Source of the DNA: Candidatus Blochmannia sp. SNP
GTDB taxonomy: Bacteria > Pseudomonadota > Gammaproteobacteria > Enterobacterales > Enterobacteriaceae
Reading direction: 5' to 3'
Length of the DNA stretch: 64,000 nucleotides
Assembly: GCF_036549215.1 (NCBI RefSeq)
Contig: NZ_CP144371.1
Coordinates: 62,001-126,000 of the forward strand
The notes beneath the pieces were generated by a model. That model was not told where the DNA came from, ran no database searches, and was given only the letters and a program-made list of their open reading frames with translations. The translations under genes and the position numbers were made by a program. Below are positions 1 to 9,101 of this stretch, in pieces. Position 1 is the stretch's first letter, and each line of letters begins with the position of its first letter.

Positions 1-93
1 ATATCCATATTTCACTATACCCAAATACTTACTACTGTGCTCTGTTCTAAAATCATGCTAAATGCACCATGTGTACTTAATGTATATTATTTT

Positions 94-1527
94 TTAATTT
101 TTACGTTTAATAGCATTAATAATATTACTACTAGAGTAACCAGTTTTAAAATTTAATACATGTACTTTACCTCCTTTTTTAAACACCTCTTGGCTTCCCT
201 CAATATCGCAAATATGATAGTCACCTCCTTTTACTAAAAAATCTGGAGATAAATTTGCAATCAATCTTGTAGGTGTATCCTCATAAAAAGGCACTACCCA
301 ATCTACTACTGCTAAAGCAGCTAACACAAGCATACGTTTCTCTAAAGTATTTATTGGCCTTGTTTCACCTTTTAATCGTTTTGTTGAAGCATCGCTATTC
401 ACAGCTACAACTAACCTATCTCCAAGTTTTTTAGCATTAGTTAAGTAACTTACATGACCAGGATGGAGTATATCAAATACACCATTAGTCATCACTATTT
501 TTTCACCTTTATTACGAGCTAAAGATATTATCTGTTTTAACGTCTTTTCGTCTAATATACCACAAGGCAAACTGGTGTACACATGACTATTTATAATACT
601 TTTTATTTCATTTAAATTAGTAGTAGAAGTACCAGATTTTTTTATTACCGCGCTAGCAGCTAAATTAGCTAAAAAACATGCTTTCTTTAAACTCTTACCA
701 GAAGATAGCGCCGCTGATAACACAGCAATCACTGTATCTCCAGCACCAATTACATCATGCACTTCCTTTGTTTGAGTTGGGAAATATAACGGAGCTGCAT
801 TCCGTGTACATAAAGTCATGCCTTGTTCAGAACGTGTAATCAATAAAGCTGACAAATTATAATCAATTATAATTTCCTGAGCACGATTTATTAAAATCTT
901 TTCATTACGACAAAATCCTACTATAGATTCAAATTCTGATATATTAGGAGTTAATAAAGTAGCACCTTTATAACGAGAAAACTGAATGCCTTTAGGATCT
1001 ATTATAATTGGTACATTAATATAACGAGCTAACTTAATAATTTCTTCTATACTATTTAAAGAACCTTTAGCATAATCAGATAATACTAATACCTTATATT
1101 TAGGTAAATGAAATTCAATTTGTTTAAGCAATTTTGTGGTATCAACATTATTGAAATATTGTTCAAAATCTAATCTAATAATTTGTTGATTACGTGACAT
1201 TACTCGCAATTTAATTATAGTAGGACATGTGTTAATCGAAATAAAATTCCATTTTACATTGGACTTATCAAGTTGTGTTTCCAAAATGTTGGCTGCTTCA
1301 TCAACTCCGGTTAATCCTAACAATCTTGGTTGAGCACCTAAAGCAGCAATGTTCATTGCAACATTGGCAGCTCCACCCGGTCTATCTATAACTTTATTGA
1401 TTTTAACGATCGGAACAGGTGCTTCTGGAGAAATTTTATCAGTAGACCCATACCAATATCGGTCTAACATAACATCTCCTACAATTAATACACTAGATTT
1501 AGAAAAATTTGGAAAAATAACAGTCAT
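94..1527 (-). CDS. hldE: Bifunctional heptose-7-phosphate kinase / heptose-1-phosphate adenylyltransferase
   Basis: This 477-residue protein performs two cytoplasmic steps of ADP-heptose synthesis for the LPS inner core. Residues about 1-320 form a ribokinase-type kinase (GGAANVAMN near the N terminus and the GAGDT anion-hole motif near residue 263). The C-terminal part is a nucleotidyltransferase with [14 protein letters not shown], which contains the HxGH signature. The length equals that of the E. coli protein and both domains look intact. The ATG opens directly on the conserved N terminus. In E. coli glnE and ygiF follow nearby; neither is visible here. It is divergent from cca across a 498-bp spacer. 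The identification is secure. Confidence 0.97.
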   Translation of the reverse strand: MTVIFPNFSKSSVLIVGDVMLDRYWYGSTDKISPEAPVPIVKINKVIDRPGGAANVAMNIAALGAQPRLLGLTGVDEAANILETQLDKSNVKWNFISINTCPTIIKLRVMSRNQQIIRLDFEQYFNNVDTTKLLKQIEFHLPKYKVLVLSDYAKGSLNSIEEIIKLARYINVPIIIDPKGIQFSRYKGATLLTPNISEFESIVGFCRNEKILINRAQEIIIDYNLSALLITRSEQGMTLCTRNAAPLYFPTQTKEVHDVIGAGDTVIAVLSAALSSGKSLKKACFLANLAASAVIKKSGTSTTNLNEIKSIINSHVYTSLPCGILDEKTLKQIISLARNKGEKIVMTNGVFDILHPGHVSYLTNAKKLGDRLVVAVNSDASTKRLKGETRPINTLEKRMLVLAALAVVDWVVPFYEDTPTRLIANLSPDFLVKGGDYHICDIEGSQEVFKKGGKVHVLNFKTGYSSSNIINAIKRKN

Positions 1528-2025
1528 AATTTACTTAAATACATCCTACTTAAATAAATAAAAATATGATTAATTCTATATTAAATTAATAAAACAGTAA
1601 TATATTAAATTATTTAGTAAATAATTAAAATCTACAATATAAATAATTCTTGGCGTTTTTTATAGCATTATGTTTAAATTGAAATAAAGTGCATATCTCC
1701 CAAAAATTTATAAATGAAAATTGTATATTAAATTAAAAAGCATATATATAATGCTCTTGTATTTAAAATTATTTACATCATATACAATTTTATATATTCC
1801 GACTAATTTTATTATTATTATTTTTATTATTAAAATAATTATTTGACTAATCTATTATATATAGATAATTAATAACAGCAAAACCCATTATATTTCGTAT
1901 TAAAAAAAAATTATATAATATATGAAATAATTTTATTTTATAATTAATAAATATCACATAAAACATATGTATAGTTTATATACCTTCTGTATTAGGAAAT
2001 AAATCATCTAATTAAAAATTGCACC
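1528..2025. other. Gene-less spacer between divergent hldE and cca
   Basis: This stretch is almost entirely A/T and holds no convincing reading frame or RNA gene on either strand. It must contain both promoters, because the flanking genes point away from each other. A TTGACT at 1843-1848 followed by GATAAT at 1864-1869 is a possible promoter for cca, but the 15-bp spacing is short and such matches are frequent by chance here. Confidence 0.6.
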
Positions 2026-3255
2026 ATGGAAAAATATTTAGTAGGTGGCGCTGTACGAGATACATTGTTAAAACTACCAATTAAAGAAAAAGATTGGGTG
2101 GTAGTAGGATCTAGCCCTCAAGAAATGTTAAACAATGGTTATGAGCAAGTTGGAAAAGATTTTCCAGTATTCTTACATCCAGAAAATCACGAAGAATATG
2201 CACTAGCACGTACTGAACGAAAATCTGGTCAAGGCTATACTGGTTTTACTTGTTATGCAGATTCGTCGGTTACTATCGAAGAAGATCTATATCGAAGAGA
2301 TTTAACTATTAATGCTATGGCCTATGACACACATGGCAATCTTGTGGATCCATATCATGGACAACGAGATATACAATTACGATTGTTGCGACATGTTTCT
2401 CATGCATTTAATGAAGACCCTCTACGAGTATTAAGAGTTGCTCGGTTTGCTGCTCGGTTCGCGCATATGAATTTCACTATAGCTCCAGAAACGCTAATAT
2501 TAATGAAACAAATGATTCATGAATTATTATTTCTATCCCCAGAACGTATATGGATTGAAACAAAGAAAGCTTTAATTACAAATAGTCCACAAATATATTT
2601 TATGGTTTTGCATTATTGTGGAGCATTAAAAATCTTGTTTCCTGAATTCGATACATTATTCAATATATCTGCTTCAGTAGAACAAAATACACTAATAAAC
2701 ACTGATAATCTTACCATGACGATGCTTACTAAAGCAGCTTATCTAACAGATGATATCAATGTGCGCTTTTCTATTTTATGCCGTGACTTAGGAAAACCAA
2801 CTCTTCTTAATAATAAAAAAAAATGTATTGAATATCATGATTACAGAAAATTAGGAATTCCTTTAATTAATAATTTATGTAATAGATTAAAAATACCAAA
2901 TGAAATTCGTAATTTTGCAAAAATTGTTTCCGAATATCATGATTATTTATATAATATTGAAATATTAACACCCAAAATGTTAATGACATTATTTAATGTT
3001 TTTGATTGTTGGCGACGTCCTAAGAGACTAGAACAAATCATTTTAGTTAGTCAATCTAATACGTTAGGATATGTAAATTATAATGATTATTTATATAATC
3101 AAAAAAATTTCTTACATACAGCTTTTGATATTACTAAAAAAATTTCCATTGCAGACATTATTAAAGACGGATTTACTGGAATTAATATAAGTAAAGAATT
3201 ATATTCAAGACAATTGCATGCTTTAAAGATCTGGAAAATGAAAATAAATAAATAA
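2026..3255 (+). CDS. cca: CCA-adding tRNA nucleotidyltransferase (class II)
   Basis: It adds or repairs the 3'-terminal CCA of tRNAs. The 409-residue protein aligns end to end with E. coli Cca (412 residues): GGAVRD at residues 7-12, RRDLTINA, and EDPLRVLRVARFAAR are present. Two oddities are visible. The catalytic DxD (Asp21/Asp23 in E. coli) reads Glu-Lys-Asp at residues 21-23. In the C-terminal HD phosphohydrolase domain the His-Asp pair has become Arg-Asp (LCRDLGK), and the upstream histidine is not found. All three tRNA genes in this window lack an encoded CCA, so the transferase should be essential, while the phosphatase domain looks eroded. Activity of the ExD site is untested. Confidence 0.96.
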   Translation: MEKYLVGGAVRDTLLKLPIKEKDWVVVGSSPQEMLNNGYEQVGKDFPVFLHPENHEEYALARTERKSGQGYTGFTCYADSSVTIEEDLYRRDLTINAMAYDTHGNLVDPYHGQRDIQLRLLRHVSHAFNEDPLRVLRVARFAARFAHMNFTIAPETLILMKQMIHELLFLSPERIWIETKKALITNSPQIYFMVLHYCGALKILFPEFDTLFNISASVEQNTLINTDNLTMTMLTKAAYLTDDINVRFSILCRDLGKPTLLNNKKKCIEYHDYRKLGIPLINNLCNRLKIPNEIRNFAKIVSEYHDYLYNIEILTPKMLMTLFNVFDCWRRPKRLEQIILVSQSNTLGYVNYNDYLYNQKNFLHTAFDITKKISIADIIKDGFTGINISKELYSRQLHALKIWKMKINK

Positions 3256-3520
3256 TATTTAAACAGAAAAATTTTAAAAACTATAAATAATAAAAGTACT
3301 TGAAGCACATACTCCAGACTAAAAAGCGACCATTAAACAGACACAATACCTTATCTGCTTTTAGCAGCACTAAAATTGTCTAAAAATTTTTATATAGACC
3401 TAAGATTATATGTGTAGCGAGGATCTTTTTATATAATACAATATTCAAAACAAAATATATCAATCCATGCCCAATTCCTATGTAAACCATTAACAACTAT
3501 TTAAAAATAATCAACTTTAA

Positions 3521-4345
3521 TTATCTTATTAATCCCCAATAAATGCCTCCAGCTAATAAAAACCGATATATAGCAAAAGGAATTAAAGAAATATTTTGAA
3601 CTATTTTTAAGAAACATCTTACAGTAAGTAAAGCTATAACAAGTGCCACTATGCTACTGCCAATCAATAATAAAGTATCCATTGCGCTAATAGAAGATCC
3701 ACAATGATATAAAGTTAATATTACAGAACCAAATATAATAGGAACTGCTAAAAAAAATGAAAATTCTGAGGATATACGCCTATTTAATCCAACCAATAAA
3801 CCCCCTCCAATAGTAGCCCCAGCACGAGAAAATCCTGGCCAAAACGCTAAACATTGAAAACATCCAATTAAAAAAGATTGCGCATAAGTTATATTGTCAA
3901 TATCTGACATACGCGGTCCTTTAAGTAAACATAGTTCTCCAACTAACAAAAATATTCCACCAATTATTAATCCATACATAATATATGTTAATCCAAAAAT
4001 CAATCTAATTTCTTCATAAAAAATCAGCCCCAATATCATTCCAGGAAGCGTCCCTAATAATATATGTCGAATACATAAATGGTTATTATCATAATGTTGT
4101 TTAACAAACATTTTTTTTATACAAATCACACCCATACTATATAATCTATTCCAAAACATTATTGTTATAGATAAAATCGCACCTAGCTGAATCATCACAG
4201 TAAAAATTTTTGCTGAATCATCCATATAATGAAAAATACTCTCCACTAGCATCATATGACCTGTTGAAGAAATAGGAAGAAATTCTGTTAATCCTTCCAC
4301 TGCCCCCAGAATTAATGAAATAATTAATTTACGTACATCTAACAT
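3521..4345 (-). CDS. uppP: Undecaprenyl-diphosphatase
   Basis: This inner-membrane enzyme dephosphorylates undecaprenyl diphosphate and so recycles the lipid carrier for peptidoglycan and LPS precursors. The 274-residue protein matches the BacA/UppP family in length. The motif EGLTEFLPISSTGHM lies near the N terminus and PGFSRAGATIGGG near residue 168, giving the catalytic Glu/Ser/Arg set of the family. Most of the rest is hydrophobic transmembrane segments. It converges on cca across a 265-bp spacer in which I see no clear terminator. Confidence 0.96.
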   Translation of the reverse strand: MLDVRKLIISLILGAVEGLTEFLPISSTGHMMLVESIFHYMDDSAKIFTVMIQLGAILSITIMFWNRLYSMGVICIKKMFVKQHYDNNHLCIRHILLGTLPGMILGLIFYEEIRLIFGLTYIMYGLIIGGIFLLVGELCLLKGPRMSDIDNITYAQSFLIGCFQCLAFWPGFSRAGATIGGGLLVGLNRRISSEFSFFLAVPIIFGSVILTLYHCGSSISAMDTLLLIGSSIVALVIALLTVRCFLKIVQNISLIPFAIYRFLLAGGIYWGLIR

Positions 4346-4520
4346 TAATAATCCAAGATAAACAACATAGTTATAACATTTAATCTAAAATAAATGATTG
4401 CAATATAAACTACCACATTATTTGTAGGATATAGAATACAATTTTATTTATTTAAAAAATTTATTTGATTTGAAATATATACACATATTCTTCTTAAGAA
4501 ACTAATCTTATTTTAAATAT

Positions 4521-4880
4521 TCAAGAAATATTCACTTTTCGTTCGATATATATACCAACATTAGAAGCGTCCCGAATTGCTCCAGGTTTACTCACTTTTA
4601 CACTAATCCAACAAACGCAAAATTTTTTTACTAACGTATTTACTATTAAATTAGCAACATCTTCTATTAAATAGAAGTGTTTTTTACTCACTAAATCAAG
4701 TATTGTTTGACTTACATGAGTGTAATCTAAATAAGATACTATACTTGTTTCACCTAAAAAAACTGCAGTATTATATGATAATTGCAAATCAAAAATTAAC
4801 TTTTGTAAATATTTTTTTTCCCAATCATATATACCTATATATGCCATTACTGTTAGTCGCTCTATAAATAGAATATTCAT
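4521..4880 (-). CDS. folB: Dihydroneopterin aldolase
   Basis: FolB cleaves dihydroneopterin to 6-hydroxymethyl-dihydropterin and glycolaldehyde in folate synthesis. The 119-residue ORF has the family length (about 120), begins IERLTVMAYIGIYDWEKK as in enterobacterial FolB, and ends with VKVSKPGAIRDASNVGI, which holds the conserved Lys-Pro segment of the active site. It is divergent from plsY, as in E. coli, with 126 bp between the two starts. The assignment is secure from motif and synteny. Confidence 0.94.
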   Translation of the reverse strand: MNILFIERLTVMAYIGIYDWEKKYLQKLIFDLQLSYNTAVFLGETSIVSYLDYTHVSQTILDLVSKKHFYLIEDVANLIVNTLVKKFCVCWISVKVSKPGAIRDASNVGIYIERKVNIS

Positions 4881-5006
4881 TTATATGTTATGATATTTAA
4901 TTTACGTAAATAAATCATTTATTAAAATAATACTTACGATATAAAAAATACATTATATATTAAATCTGTATAATAATCGCTCATTGTATATCAAAAAAAA
5001 TAACTT

Positions 5007-5594
5007 ATGACTCTTATTTCTATTTTAATAATAATATTAGCCTATTTGTTAGGATCAATATCTAGTGCTATTTTAATATGTAAAATATTAAATATTCCAG
5101 ATCCAAGATATTTTGGTTCTAAAAATCCCGGTGCTACTAATATTTTTCGGATTGCAGGTTATAAAATTGCAATTTTTGTAATATTATTCGACGTATTAAA
5201 AGGTGCGTTTCCAATATGGTTGGGCTACTACCTGGAAATTTCATCTGATTCTTTAGGAGCTGCAGCTATTTTTACATGTCTAGGACACATGTACCCAATA
5301 TTTTTCAAATTTTATGGAGGAAAAGGCGTAGCCACCGCATTTGGAGCTCTGACTACAATAAATATTAATCTTTCCATTATCATGATAAGTACCTGGTTAT
5401 TAACCGTATTATCTTTTGGATATTCCTCATTAGGTGCTGTTGTTGCTGCATTAATCGTACCTTGCTACACTTGGTACTTTCAACCACAATACTTATTTCC
5501 AACAATAATAATATCTTCTTTAGTTTTAATCAAGCATATTGTCAATATTAAACGACTATGGAATCATCAAGAAAAACGTATTTGGCGTAATTAA
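5007..5594 (+). CDS. plsY: Glycerol-3-phosphate acyltransferase PlsY
   Basis: This integral membrane enzyme transfers an acyl group from acyl-phosphate to glycerol-3-phosphate, the first step of phospholipid synthesis. The 195-residue protein shows the three PlsY motifs: GSKNPGATN near residue 37, the GHMYPIFFKFYGGKGVATAFG region near residue 95, and a C-terminal segment of the form IKHIVNIKRL. Multiple hydrophobic helices are evident. It is slightly shorter than E. coli PlsY (205) at the C terminus. It converges on tsaD with only 31 bp between the two stop codons. Confidence 0.95.
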   Translation: MTLISILIIILAYLLGSISSAILICKILNIPDPRYFGSKNPGATNIFRIAGYKIAIFVILFDVLKGAFPIWLGYYLEISSDSLGAAAIFTCLGHMYPIFFKFYGGKGVATAFGALTTININLSIIMISTWLLTVLSFGYSSLGAVVAALIVPCYTWYFQPQYLFPTIIISSLVLIKHIVNIKRLWNHQEKRIWRN

Positions 5595-5625
5595 TACAAA
5601 ATATTGTTAATGATAATTATGGTAA

Positions 5626-6642
5626 TTATTTTATCCTTGGAAGAGATTCTAAAGACCAGCGTGGTCTTACTAAAATTGGTAAATCACTAAATAATCCAGC
5701 CTTAAGTCGAATAAATCCAGTATAAGCTACCATTGCTCCGTTATCTGTACAAAATTCTGGACTAGGATAAAATAATTTTCCTTTTAAGATGTGCATCATT
5801 TTTGAAAAATACAATCTCAGCGCATGATTAGCACTAACACCTCCAGATACTACTAAACATTTCAATCCAGTTTGATCCAATGCACGACGGCACTTTATTG
5901 CTAATGTTTCAATAATCGCATCTTCAAATGCACGTGCAATATCAGCATGAGTTTGACCGTCATGAGCATTTGACATAATAGTATTTACCGCAAAAGTTTT
6001 TAATCCAGAGAAACTAAGATTTAAGCCCGGCCGATCAATCATGGGACGAGGAAATTTATAACGATCTGCAATACCCCGTCGAGCCATTTTTGACAATAAA
6101 GCACCACCAGGATATCTTAATCCTAATAATATAGCAATTTTATCAAATACTTCCCCAACAGCATCATCAATAGATTCTCCTAATATTTTATATTCTCCTA
6201 TGTTATTTGCAAATACAAGTTGAGTATGTCCTCCAGATACTAATAATGCTACAAACGGAAATGTAGGAGCTTTTTTTTCTAACATTGGCGCTAATAAGTG
6301 AGCTTCCATATGATGGATATCGATAGCAGGTATTTTACAAGCATAAGCAAGTGTTCTAGCGATAGTCGCTCCAACTAACAAAGCTCCTATCAAACCAGGC
6401 CCAGCCGTATATGCTATTCCATTGATATCTTCAAGTTTTAAATAAACTTGCCTTAATGTAGACAAAATTAAAGGAACTATTTTTCGTACATGATCACGAG
6501 CAGCTAGTTCAGGCACAACTCCTCCATAATCAGCATGTAGCGCATCTTGACTGTATACTTGATTAACTAATAACCCTTGATATTGATCATAAATTGCTAC
6601 GCTGGTTTCATCACATGAAGTTTCAATACCTAAAACTCGCAT
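5626..6642 (-). CDS. tsaD: tRNA N6-threonylcarbamoyladenosine transferase TsaD
   Basis: TsaD transfers the threonylcarbamoyl group to A37 of ANN-decoding tRNAs. The start chosen is the internal ATG at 6642, because [13 protein letters not shown] matches the E. coli N terminus; an ATG four codons upstream (6654) is the alternative. Metal-binding His111 and His115 lie in IDIHHMEAH, and VSGGHTQL and a [11 protein letters not shown] segment are present. The length of 338 is normal for the family. The gene is divergent from rpsU, as in E. coli. Its tRNA substrates include the tRNA-Ile(CAU) encoded nearby. Confidence 0.96.
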   Translation of the reverse strand: MRVLGIETSCDETSVAIYDQYQGLLVNQVYSQDALHADYGGVVPELAARDHVRKIVPLILSTLRQVYLKLEDINGIAYTAGPGLIGALLVGATIARTLAYACKIPAIDIHHMEAHLLAPMLEKKAPTFPFVALLVSGGHTQLVFANNIGEYKILGESIDDAVGEVFDKIAILLGLRYPGGALLSKMARRGIADRYKFPRPMIDRPGLNLSFSGLKTFAVNTIMSNAHDGQTHADIARAFEDAIIETLAIKCRRALDQTGLKCLVVSGGVSANHALRLYFSKMMHILKGKLFYPSPEFCTDNGAMVAYTGFIRLKAGLFSDLPILVRPRWSLESLPRIK

Positions 6643-6817
6643 ACACATTTCCATATTTAATGAACAATTATAAAATACTTCACATTAGTTTTATATTTCA
6701 TGTCATAATATTTAATGTTATATTAGAAAATAGTAAAAATATAGGTATTTTAATCATATTACAATCATAATCTTCAATAGAAAGATTAAAAATAAACAAT
6801 AATAGAGAAAGATATAT

Positions 6818-7033
6818 ATGCCAATAATTAAAGTGCGTGAAAATGAATCATTCGACGTAGCGCTACGCCGTTTTAAAAGATCTTGTGAAAAATCAGGAAT
6901 TTTATCTGAAGTACGTCGTAGAGAATTTTATGAAAAACCAACCACAGAACGTAAACGAGCAAAAGCATCAGCAATTAAGCGTCATACAAAAAAATTAGCC
7001 CGAGAAAATTTACGCCGGGTTCGATTATATTAA
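6818..7033 (+). CDS. rpsU: 30S ribosomal protein S21
   Basis: This 71-residue basic protein matches S21 throughout: [20 protein letters not shown] at the start and an Arg/Lys-rich C terminus ending [10 protein letters not shown]21 helps the 30S subunit select mRNA start sites. A purine-rich GAGAAAG lies a few bases before the ATG as ribosome-binding site. It is the first gene of the conserved rpsU-dnaG-rpoD macromolecular synthesis operon. A 12-bp CGTAGCGCTACG palindrome lies within its coding sequence. Confidence 0.98.
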   Translation: MPIIKVRENESFDVALRRFKRSCEKSGILSEVRRREFYEKPTTERKRAKASAIKRHTKKLARENLRRVRLY

Positions 7034-7153
7034 ATAATAATCACTCATATTATTTTAATATACAAAAAATAAATAAAAAATATTATTTTATGATTAATAT
7101 AACTAAGTCGTCTATATTTATAGGCACAACATTGAATCATAACTTATAATGAT

Positions 7154-7185
7154 GTTAGTGTTATTTGTTATTTAATAGCACCAAC
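7154..7185 (+). promoter_or_regulatory. Hairpin in the rpsU-dnaG spacer, possible attenuator
   Basis: Bases 7154-7165 pair with 7174-7185 over 12 positions, with one A/C mismatch and one G-U pair, leaving an 8-base loop. The stem ends one base before the AAGGAG sequence of dnaG. In E. coli an internal terminator lies between rpsU and dnaG and keeps primase low relative to S21. The position is the same here, but there is no U-tract after the stem, so attenuation or masking of the ribosome-binding site is an inference. Confidence 0.45.
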
Positions 7186-7186
7186 T

Positions 7187-7192
7187 AAGGAG
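7187..7192 (+). promoter_or_regulatory. Shine-Dalgarno sequence that fixes the dnaG start
   Basis: AAGGAG overlaps the in-frame TAA stop at 7186-7188. It ends 5 bases before the ATT at 7198 and only 2 bases before the ATA at 7195, so ATT is the better-spaced initiator. The first conventional start, TTG at 7231, has no such sequence ahead of it. Confidence 0.6.
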
Positions 7193-7197
7193 ATATA

Positions 7198-8937
7198 ATT
7201 ACCCGTATTCCAAACACAGTAATCCATGAATTGATATCGCGTACTGACATTGTTGACTTAATTAGTCGACGCATATCTTTAAAAAAACAAGGAAAAAATT
7301 TTCTAGCTCGTTGTCCATTTCATATCGAAAAACACCCATCATTTACTGTTAATATTGAAAAACAATTCTATTATTGTTTCAGTTGCGGATCACATGGGAA
7401 CGCGATAGATTTTTTGATGAATTATGACCGACTTACATTTATTGAATCTATCAAAGAACTATCAGTTATAAATGGGATATCATTAGAGCTGAATGTAGGC
7501 GTTTTCAAAAAAAATAATTGTAAAAAAACTAATCTGTATCAGTTAATGAATAAATTAAGTGAGTATTATCAAAATATATTGATTCAAAAAAAATATTTAT
7601 ATGCTTACAAATATTTGCAAAATCGCGGATTAAACACTAAAACTATTGCCGACTTCAACATCGGATTTGCTCCTCCCGGATGGAATAACATAATACAAAA
7701 ATTTAGTTTTACATCGTGTGATCAAGCATTACTTGATCAATCAGGTATGCTAATTAGCAATAACAAAAAATATAAATACGATCGATTTCGTAATCGTCTT
7801 ATGTTCCCTATACGAGATATAACAGGAAGAATCGTGGCATTTGGAGGACGTGTTATCACAAATAAAAAAATGCCCAAATATTTAAATTCACCAGATACCG
7901 AAATTTTTAAAAAAAATCAACATTTGTATGGTTTATACGAAGCACGCATACAACACAAGAACCCCTCTTATATACTTTTAGTAGAAGGTTATATAGACGT
8001 CATTACATTGACACAATTTGGAATCAATTATGCAGTCGCTTCTTTAGGAACTACTACTGCTAATCATATTCGATTATTATATAATATCACCAATCAAATT
8101 ATTTGTTGTTATGATGGTGATCATGCTGGTAAAAAAGCTGCTTGGCGTACATTAAACATCGCTTTACCATATCTTACTGATGATCGGCAAATAAATTTTA
8201 TATTTTTGCCTCATGGAGAAGATCCAGATACATTAATACATAAAATAGGAAAAAATGACTTTTTAAAAATATTAACACAAACACAAGATCTATCAAATTT
8301 TCTATTTAAAACACTATCACAAAAAATAAATTTACAAACATTAGCAGGTCGGGTTAAATTAAGCAACCTAATATTACCTATGCTTAATAAAATTCCTGGA
8401 AAAACACTAAAATTATGTTTACTACAACAATTAGGCAATAAAATAGGAATTTTAGACGAAAATAAACTAAACCAATTACTTATAAACAAACCTATTTTAT
8501 CTACTAATAAAACAAAAAAATATTGTATAAATTACAGCGTAGAACACCTATTAATAGGATTGTTAATACAAAATCCACAACTTGCTAAATTAGTACCGAG
8601 CATACAAGAATTAAAACAATTTAAAAAAGACGATATTATGATATTTACTGATTTGGTTCAAATATGCAAGACATATCCAACATCAACTCCTGCGCAATTG
8701 TTAGAGTATTACCGTGAGAATAAATTTTTTTCAAAACTTGAAACACTAGCATATTGGAACCACTTGATTACAAATGATATGATAGAAACCACTTTTATTG
8801 ATGCATTAACTAAATTATATAATTTAACTCTTGAACAACGTCAAGAAATGCTTATTGCTCGTGATCGAATATCTGGATTAACAATACAAGAACGTCAAGA
8901 ATTGTGGTTATTAACTCAAACATTATCAAAACGTTAA
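7198..8937 (+). CDS. dnaG: DNA primase, probable ATT start
   Basis: DnaG makes RNA primers at the replication fork with DnaB. From 7198 the protein has 579 residues (E. coli 581). The zinc-binding domain shows CPFH and CFSCGSHGNAIDF, the TOPRIM core shows LLVEGYIDV, and the C-terminal DnaB-binding region is retained. The start is odd. The residues TRIPNTVIHELISRTDIVDL align with the conserved E. coli N terminus, but no ATG, GTG or TTG precedes them after the in-frame stop at 7186. Only ATA (7195) or ATT (7198) is available, just after AAGGAG. The alternative TTG at 7231 would delete 11 conserved residues. ATT initiation is known for infC and pcnB in E. coli. Confidence 0.93.
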   Translation: MTRIPNTVIHELISRTDIVDLISRRISLKKQGKNFLARCPFHIEKHPSFTVNIEKQFYYCFSCGSHGNAIDFLMNYDRLTFIESIKELSVINGISLELNVGVFKKNNCKKTNLYQLMNKLSEYYQNILIQKKYLYAYKYLQNRGLNTKTIADFNIGFAPPGWNNIIQKFSFTSCDQALLDQSGMLISNNKKYKYDRFRNRLMFPIRDITGRIVAFGGRVITNKKMPKYLNSPDTEIFKKNQHLYGLYEARIQHKNPSYILLVEGYIDVITLTQFGINYAVASLGTTTANHIRLLYNITNQIICCYDGDHAGKKAAWRTLNIALPYLTDDRQINFIFLPHGEDPDTLIHKIGKNDFLKILTQTQDLSNFLFKTLSQKINLQTLAGRVKLSNLILPMLNKIPGKTLKLCLLQQLGNKIGILDENKLNQLLINKPILSTNKTKKYCINYSVEHLLIGLLIQNPQLAKLVPSIQELKQFKKDDIMIFTDLVQICKTYPTSTPAQLLEYYRENKFFSKLETLAYWNHLITNDMIETTFIDALTKLYNLTLEQRQEMLIARDRISGLTIQERQELWLLTQTLSKR

Positions 8938-9001
8938 TATAAAATTATAAACTTTTTAGGTTCAATACTACTAATGAAAATAATTATACAAATACCTCCT
9001 G

Positions 9002-9062
9002 AATAAACTATTATTAATAGTTTTATTTACATATCATCGATAGATGGGCATACACCATCTAT
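9002..9062 (+). promoter_or_regulatory. Two tandem hairpins in the dnaG-rpoD spacer
   Basis: The first hairpin is an AAACTATTA / TAATAGTTT inverted repeat with a 1-base centre at about 9005-9023. The second pairs ATAGATGG (9040-9047) with CCATCTAT (9055-9062) across a 7-base loop and ends about 40 bases before the rpoD ATG. In E. coli the dnaG-rpoD junction carries an RNA processing site and a heat-shock promoter lies inside dnaG. The hairpins may serve processing or partial termination; neither is followed by a clear T-tract. Confidence 0.35.
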
Positions 9063-9101
9063 TAAACTTTTAAATATTACTGCAAACGTGGGAGTCTTTT
9101 T

